This document shows, piece after piece, positions 59,718-64,000 of a stretch of 64,000 bases of DNA. The position numbers were made by a program, and so were the translations under genes. Origin of the DNA: Mycolicibacterium celeriflavum (GTDB taxonomy: Bacteria > Actinomycetota > Actinomycetes > Mycobacteriales > Mycobacteriaceae); the NCBI RefSeq assembly GCF_010731795.1, contig NZ_AP022591.1, positions 1,488,001 through 1,552,000 of the forward strand. The letters are read 5' to 3'. The stretch's first letter is position 1; every line of letters begins with the position of its first letter. A model generated the notes under the pieces. It saw only the letters and a program-made list of their open reading frames with translations. It was not told where the DNA came from and did no database searches.

Positions 59718-60842
59718 GTGAAGATCGTGCTGGCGCCGGACTCGTTCAAGGAGTCGATGACCGCATCCGAAGCGGTCGCCGCGATGCGTGCCGGCGTGGC
59801 GGCGGTGCTGCCGGACGCCGAAGTCGTCGGCGTACCGATGGCGGACGGCGGAGAAGGCACCGTCGATGCCGTCGTCGCGGCTTTGCACGGCCAGCACCTG
59901 GACGTCCCGGTGTGCGATGCGCTCGGGCGAAGGGTCACCGCCAGGTACGGCTATGTGCCGCTGCGTCAGCTCGCGGTGATCGAGGTGGCAGCCGCCGCGG
60001 GCTCGGAACTCATCCCCGTCGGTCAGCGGGATGTCCTGCGCGCCAGCACATTCGGCGTGGGCGAATTGATTCGGTCCGCGCTGGATCGCGGCGCCGAGGA
60101 TTTCCTGATCGGATTGGGCGGGTCGGCGACCAACGACGGCGGGACCGGCATGCTCACCGCGCTCGGAGCGGAATTCCTCGACGCCGACGGGCGGCCGCTG
60201 GGACCCGGCGGCGCGAACCTCGAGCGGCTCGAACGCATCGACCTCACCGGACTCGATCCACGCCTGCGTGACGTGCGTATCCGCGTGGCCTCCGACGTCA
60301 CCGCGCCACTGCTCGGCCCCAACGGTGCCACCGCGGTGTTCGGGCCGCAGAAGGGAGCGAGCCCGGCCGACGTGGCGCGACTGGAGTCGGGATTGTCCCG
60401 GCTGGCCGCTGTCGCGTCCGCGACGCTCGGTGGCACGCGGCCAGCACTGCCAGGAGCGGGCGCCGCGGGCGGCCTGGGGTTCGCACTGGTCGAATTCCTC
60501 GGCGCAACAAGCAGATCCGGTGTCGAAGAGGTGGCCGAAACCGTGGGCCTGGAGCGGGCGCTGCACGGCGCCGACTGGGTGTTCACGGGCGAGGGCAGCG
60601 TCGACGCGCAGACCGTCATGGGTAAGACCCCCTTCGGCGTCGCTGCGGCCGCGGCGCGCGCCGGCGCGCGGGTGATCATCTTCGCCGGCCGGGTCGCAGC
60701 GGACGCCGCGGTGTTACTGGATCACGGCGTCGAACGACTCGTCGCGATCACCGCCGATGGCACGCCGATCGAGCGGGCGCTGCGTGACGGCGCCGAGTCG
60801 CTGACGCGCGCAGTGGCCGACATCTGCCGCGACCTTGCCTAG
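59718..60842 (+). CDS. glxK: Glycerate kinase
   Basis: A 374-residue GarK/GlxK-type enzyme that phosphorylates glycerate to 2- or 3-phosphoglycerate. APDSFKESMTASEA opens the protein, MADGGEGTVDA and GLGGSATNDGGTGML mark the active site, and VFTGEGSVDAQT lies near the end. The GTG at 59718 follows a short 20-base gap after marR. It is not at this place in M. tuberculosis (Rv2205c is elsewhere, as I recall). It ends six bases from the convergent amiC stop. Confidence 0.92.
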   Translation: MKIVLAPDSFKESMTASEAVAAMRAGVAAVLPDAEVVGVPMADGGEGTVDAVVAALHGQHLDVPVCDALGRRVTARYGYVPLRQLAVIEVAAAAGSELIPVGQRDVLRASTFGVGELIRSALDRGAEDFLIGLGGSATNDGGTGMLTALGAEFLDADGRPLGPGGANLERLERIDLTGLDPRLRDVRIRVASDVTAPLLGPNGATAVFGPQKGASPADVARLESGLSRLAAVASATLGGTRPALPGAGAAGGLGFALVEFLGATSRSGVEEVAETVGLERALHGADWVFTGEGSVDAQTVMGKTPFGVAAAAARAGARVIIFAGRVAADAAVLLDHGVERLVAITADGTPIERALRDGAESLTRAVADICRDLA

Positions 60843-60848
60843 TGAAAC

Positions 60849-62255
60849 TCAGTCCTGGATGCGTCGCCAGGGGCGGGCGTGTTCGAGCTCGTACGCCAAT
60901 TGGAGCAGTCGGCCCTCATGGCCCCACGGCGCGGCGAACATCATGCCGACCGGCAGACCCGACGCGGACTCCGCGAGTGGCAGCGAGATGGCGGGCTCGC
61001 CGGTGGCGTTCTGCAGAGGGGTGAAGGCCACCCACTCAACGAGCCGGTCGATGATCTGCTGGTAGTCCAGGGTGGGGTCGAGGTGCCCGATCCGCGGCGT
61101 GACGTCGGCCAGCGTCGGGGTCAACACCACGTCATAGGACTGGGTGACCCTCGAGGTGATCCGGCGCATCCGCGACAGCCGCGCGATCGCCGACGGCAGC
61201 CGGTGCAGGTTCCGCGACGCGTAGCGGTCGAGCCCGAGCGTCAGGTTGTCGAGACGCCCGCGGTCGAAGCTGGGGCCCAGCGTGCGGCGTCCACTGCGCA
61301 CGAGCGCGAACGCCAAAAAGGACCAGTAGAGCAGGAAGTCGTTCATGAAGCGTGGCGGCACAGGATTGTCGATCGTGGTGACCTTGTGGCCCAACTCCTC
61401 GAGCAGCGCGGCAGTCTTCAGCGTGAGCTCGCGCACCTCCGGGCTGGCTTCCCTCGTGATCGACTGGGTGCACATCGCGATACGCAGCCGCTGCGCACCG
61501 GGCCCCGTGACGTCGCCGATCGCCGGCAGCCGCGGGGTGCGATACACCCGCTCCATCTCGCGGTAGAACGCCGCGGTGTCGCGCACGGAGCGGGTGACCA
61601 CGCCGTTGGCGACGATGCGCAGCGGCATCTGCCGCAATTTGCGGTCCAGCGGCAAGCGGCCACGCGACGGCTTGAGACCCACCAATCCATTGCAGGACGC
61701 GGGAATCCGGATCGAGCCGCCACCGTCGTTGGCATGCGCGATCGGCACCGCCCCGGCCGCGACGAACGCGGCGGAACCCGACGACGACGCGCCCGCGGTG
61801 TGCTCGGGATTCCATGGATTACGCACGGGGCCGAGCCGAGAGTGTTCGGCCGACGCGCTGAAGCCGAACTCGGACATCTGCGTCTTACCCAGCGGGGCCA
61901 AACCCGTTGCGAGGAACGAACGCGCGAAGTCGCCGTCGCCCCGCTCCGGGCGCGGATTCCACGCGTCGGTGCCGTTCATCGTCGGCATGCCCTCGACCGC
62001 GACATTGTCCTTCAGGTAGGACGGCACGCCGTCGAAGTAGCCGCCGTAGGGCTGTGCCGCGGCGGCGCGGGTCCTGGCCCGGTCGAACGCCTCGTACGCC
62101 AGGCCGTTCAGCGTCGGGTTGACGGCCTCCGTGCGGGCGATCGCGGCCTCGACGAGTTCGCTTCGCGAGACCGCACCGGCGGCCAACTGTTGGACGAGAC
62201 CGACTGCATCAAAGTCGCCCAGGGCGTCGTCGCCGAAGGCGGATATGCGATTCAT
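60849..62255 (-). CDS. amiC: Amidase AmiC (amidase signature family)
   Basis: A 468-residue amidase signature hydrolase. The Ser-cisSer-Lys triad is visible: Lys in YLKDNVAVEG, cis-Ser in SSSGSAAFVA and nucleophile Ser in DGGGSIRIPAS. The C-terminus is the normal FTPLQNATGEPAISLPL. It hydrolyses an amide of unknown identity in the cytosol. The ATG at 62255 is chosen from the usual length; the next upstream start lies in the intergenic repeat. It lies downstream of tsf behind a terminator (Rv2888c position). Confidence 0.9.
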   Translation of the reverse strand: MNRISAFGDDALGDFDAVGLVQQLAAGAVSRSELVEAAIARTEAVNPTLNGLAYEAFDRARTRAAAAQPYGGYFDGVPSYLKDNVAVEGMPTMNGTDAWNPRPERGDGDFARSFLATGLAPLGKTQMSEFGFSASAEHSRLGPVRNPWNPEHTAGASSSGSAAFVAAGAVPIAHANDGGGSIRIPASCNGLVGLKPSRGRLPLDRKLRQMPLRIVANGVVTRSVRDTAAFYREMERVYRTPRLPAIGDVTGPGAQRLRIAMCTQSITREASPEVRELTLKTAALLEELGHKVTTIDNPVPPRFMNDFLLYWSFLAFALVRSGRRTLGPSFDRGRLDNLTLGLDRYASRNLHRLPSAIARLSRMRRITSRVTQSYDVVLTPTLADVTPRIGHLDPTLDYQQIIDRLVEWVAFTPLQNATGEPAISLPLAESASGLPVGMMFAAPWGHEGRLLQLAYELEHARPWRRIQD

Positions 62256-62306
62256 GCGCCAGACGGTACCAAGTCGTACCACCTCGCTGAGCCGGAGTGC
62301 CGGCAT

Positions 62307-62380
62307 TGCTTCCTATGCGCGAGATTGCATCCAGGGCCGTGGCTCGGCACCAGCCGTGGATGCAATCTCGCCCGTAGTCC
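62307..62380. repeat. Intergenic inverted repeat, copy B (GCGAGATTGCATCCA arms)
   Basis: Arms at 62319-62333 and 62357-62371 pair over 15 bases around a 23-base loop. The left flank (GCTTCCTATGC) and arm are shared with copy A at 32.3 kb. It lies between tsf and amiC, upstream of the amiC start. Confidence 0.6.
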
Positions 62381-62389
62381 GGAAACGGG

Positions 62390-62417
62390 AAAGACCCCCA
62401 GAGTCCCGGGGGTCTTT
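62390..62417 (-). terminator. Terminator hairpin after tsf
   Basis: AAAGACCCCC (62390-62399) and GGGGGTCTTT (62408-62417) form a perfect 10-bp stem with an eight-base loop, 18 bases downstream of the tsf stop. The GC core with flanking A/T run is a typical intrinsic terminator of the rpsB-tsf unit. Confidence 0.85.
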
Positions 62418-62435
62418 CGCGCAAGCACGCGAGGC

Positions 62436-63251
62436 TTACGCCTGGCCGACCTCGAAACGGACGAACCGGGTCACGGTCACGCCGGCCTCGTCCAGCAGCG
62501 CTTTGACGGTCTTCTTGCTGTCAGACACCGACGGCTGGTCGAGCAGCACGACGTCCTTGTAGAAGCCGGTGACGCGGCCGTCGACGATCTTCTGCAGCGC
62601 CTGCTCGGGTTTGCCCTCGTTGCGGGCGGTCTCCTCGGCGATGCGGCGCTCGTTGGCGACGACATCGGAGGGTACGTCCTCGCGGGTGAGGTACTTGGCC
62701 TTCAGCGCGGCGATCTGCAGGGCGACGGCGTGCGCCGCCTCCTTGTTGTCGCCGGTGTACTCCACCAGCACGCCCACCGCCGGCGGCAGGTCCGCGGCGC
62801 GCTTGTGCAGGTAGGCCTCGACAGTGCCGTCGAAGTAGGCGACGCGGCGTAGTTCGAGCTTCTCGCCGATCTTGGCCGACAGGTCGGCGATGACCTGCTC
62901 GACCGTGGTGTCACCCACCTTGGCGGCCTTGAGCGCGTCGACATCGGCGGCCTTGGCGGCCGCCGCGGCAGCGACGATCTGTTCGGCGACCGACTGGAAC
63001 TCCGCGTTCTTGGCGACGAAGTCGGTCTCGGAGTTCAGCTCGATCAGCGCGCCGTCCTTCGCGGCGACCAGGCCCTCGGCGGTCGCGCGCTCGGCGCGCT
63101 TGCCGACATCCTTGGCGCCCTTGATGCGCAGCAACTCGACGGCCTTGTCGAAATCGCCGTCGGCCTCGACGAGGGCGTTCTTGCTGTCGAGCATGCCGGC
63201 ACCGGTCAGCTCCCGCAGTCGCTTGACGTCGGCGGCGGTGTAGTTGGCCAT
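62436..63251 (-). CDS. tsf: Elongation factor Ts
   Basis: A 271-residue EF-Ts, equal to the M. tuberculosis length. [19 protein letters not shown] is the N-terminal domain and [10 protein letters not shown] the core signature that frees GDP from EF-Tu. The ATG at 63251 lies one base after the rpsB stop (TGATATG). Expressed with rpsB; a strong terminator follows. Confidence 0.96.
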   Translation of the reverse strand: MANYTAADVKRLRELTGAGMLDSKNALVEADGDFDKAVELLRIKGAKDVGKRAERATAEGLVAAKDGALIELNSETDFVAKNAEFQSVAEQIVAAAAAAKAADVDALKAAKVGDTTVEQVIADLSAKIGEKLELRRVAYFDGTVEAYLHKRAADLPPAVGVLVEYTGDNKEAAHAVALQIAALKAKYLTREDVPSDVVANERRIAEETARNEGKPEQALQKIVDGRVTGFYKDVVLLDQPSVSDSKKTVKALLDEAGVTVTRFVRFEVGQA

Positions 63252-63252
63252 A

Positions 63253-64000
63253 TCAGCTCTCCGTGCTTTTCGGTTCGGTCTGGACATCGGCCTCTGGAGT
63301 GCCGGGCTCGGCACCCGCGGCGGTGGGCGAGGCGGAAACGGTGCTCGTCGCGGTCGCCAGCAGCTCCTGCTCCCACTCTGCGAGCGGCTCCGCGGCGTCG
63401 GCGTCCGGCTTGTCGCCGTCGCGGCCCACACCGGCGCGGGCCTGCAGACCCTCGGCGACCGCGGCGGCGATCACCTTGGTCAACAGCGCGGCCGAGCGGA
63501 TCGCGTCGTCGTTGCCCGGAATCGGGTAGTCGACGAGATCGGGGTCGCAGTTGGTGTCGAGGATCGCGATGACCGGGATGCCCAGCTTGCGGGCCTCGCC
63601 GACGGCGATGTGCTCCTTGTTGGTGTCGACGACCCACACCGCCGAGGGCACCTTGGCCATGTCCCTGATGCCACCCAGCGACCGCTCGAGCTTGTTCTTC
63701 TCGCGGGTCAGCATCAAGATTTCCTTCTTGGTGCGCCCCTCGAAGCCGCCGGTCTGCTCCATCGCCTCGAGCTCCTTGAGGCGCTGCAGCCGCTTGTGCA
63801 CGGTCGAGAAGTTGGTGAGCATGCCGCCCAGCCAGCGCTGGTTCACATACGGCATGCCGACACGGGTGGCCTCTTCGGCGATCGACTCCTGGGCCTGCTT
63901 CTTGGTGCCGACGAACATGATCGTGCCGCCGTGCGCGACGGTCTCCTTGACGAACTCGTAGGCCTTGTCGATGTAGGTCAGCGTCTGCTGCAGATCGATG
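63253..64000 (-). CDS. rpsB: 30S ribosomal protein S2, 5' end cut by the window edge
   Basis: About 248 C-terminal residues are present; the frame is open to base 64000 ([20 protein letters not shown] next to the edge) and roughly the first 35-40 residues lie outside. [32 protein letters not shown] and [20 protein letters not shown] are S2 hallmarks. A long acidic, Ala/Thr-rich tail ([20 protein letters not shown]) is typical of actinobacteria. The gene is followed directly by tsf. Confidence 0.96.
   Translation of the reverse strand, partial: IDLQQTLTYIDKAYEFVKETVAHGGTIMFVGTKKQAQESIAEEATRVGMPYVNQRWLGGMLTNFSTVHKRLQRLKELEAMEQTGGFEGRTKKEILMLTREKNKLERSLGGIRDMAKVPSAVWVVDTNKEHIAVGEARKLGIPVIAILDTNCDPDLVDYPIPGNDDAIRSAALLTKVIAAAVAEGLQARAGVGRDGDKPDADAAEPLAEWEQELLATATSTVSASPTAAGAEPGTPEADVQTEPKSTES

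Noticed and set aside
60879..62852. A 657-residue open frame on the plus strand opposite amiC and tsf.
   Set aside because: It is antisense to two well-defined genes and crosses their terminator and inverted repeat; composition is that of a shadow frame.

Overview
The window is high-GC actinobacterial DNA from a mycobacterium, most likely a fast-growing Mycolicibacterium-type species. The two flanks follow, as I remember it, the M. tuberculosis gene order Rv2857c to Rv2890c: SDR, aldC, puuD-like, glnA4, mapB, PBP lipoprotein (Rv2864c), GNAT (Rv2867c), ispG, rip1, dxr and an MPT83-like fasciclin on the left; rlmN, cdsA, frr, pyrH, a MarR (Rv2887-like), amiC, tsf and rpsB on the right. No rRNA, tRNA, CRISPR array, insertion sequence or prophage was seen. 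No stretch longer than about 270 bases lacks a gene, and many neighbours overlap by 1 to 20 bases.

Left flank (1-24 kb). A cobalt/nickel uptake pair (cbiM plus a PDGLE protein) lies behind a perfect ArsR-type palindrome, with an ArsR regulator nearby. A glnA4/puuD/aldC/SDR operon looks like gamma-glutamylation catabolism of amines. The AsnB-like plus GNAT/ATP-grasp pair should make the osmolyte N-acetylglutaminylglutamine amide. cobQ, mapB, two isoprenoid genes (ispG, dxr), the site-2 protease rip1, a penicillin-binding lipoprotein and a fasciclin lipoprotein under a SigK-like promoter complete it.

Middle (24-55 kb). This block separates the MPT83-like gene from rlmN, which lie only a few genes apart in M. 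tuberculosis. It is rich in oxidative catabolism: F420-dependent LLM enzymes, two P450s, ferredoxin, Baeyer-Villiger-type monooxygenase, dehydrogenases, SMP-30 lactonase, esterase, CoA-transferase, APH-like kinase, acyl-CoA dehydrogenase, HpcH-type aldolase and aldehyde dehydrogenases. Between 28.0 and 48.5 kb a promoter/dyad with strictly conserved spacing, TKACR-N14-TGTAAA, occurs seven times, mostly between divergent genes. Two near-duplicate TetR regulators sit in the same stretch. I read this as one regulon for breaking down an alicyclic or terpenoid-like compound. A second unit (50.4-54.9 kb) pairs a TetR with a Rieske oxygenase operon, a possible 26-residue ORF and a frameshifted gene.

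Right flank (55-64 kb). Housekeeping genes resume: rlmN, cdsA, frr, pyrH, then a methyltransferase divergent from an Rv2887-like MarR, glycerate kinase, amiC, a tsf terminator, tsf and an rpsB cut by the window edge. Gene names rest on my reading of the translations and on remembered synteny; no database search was run.
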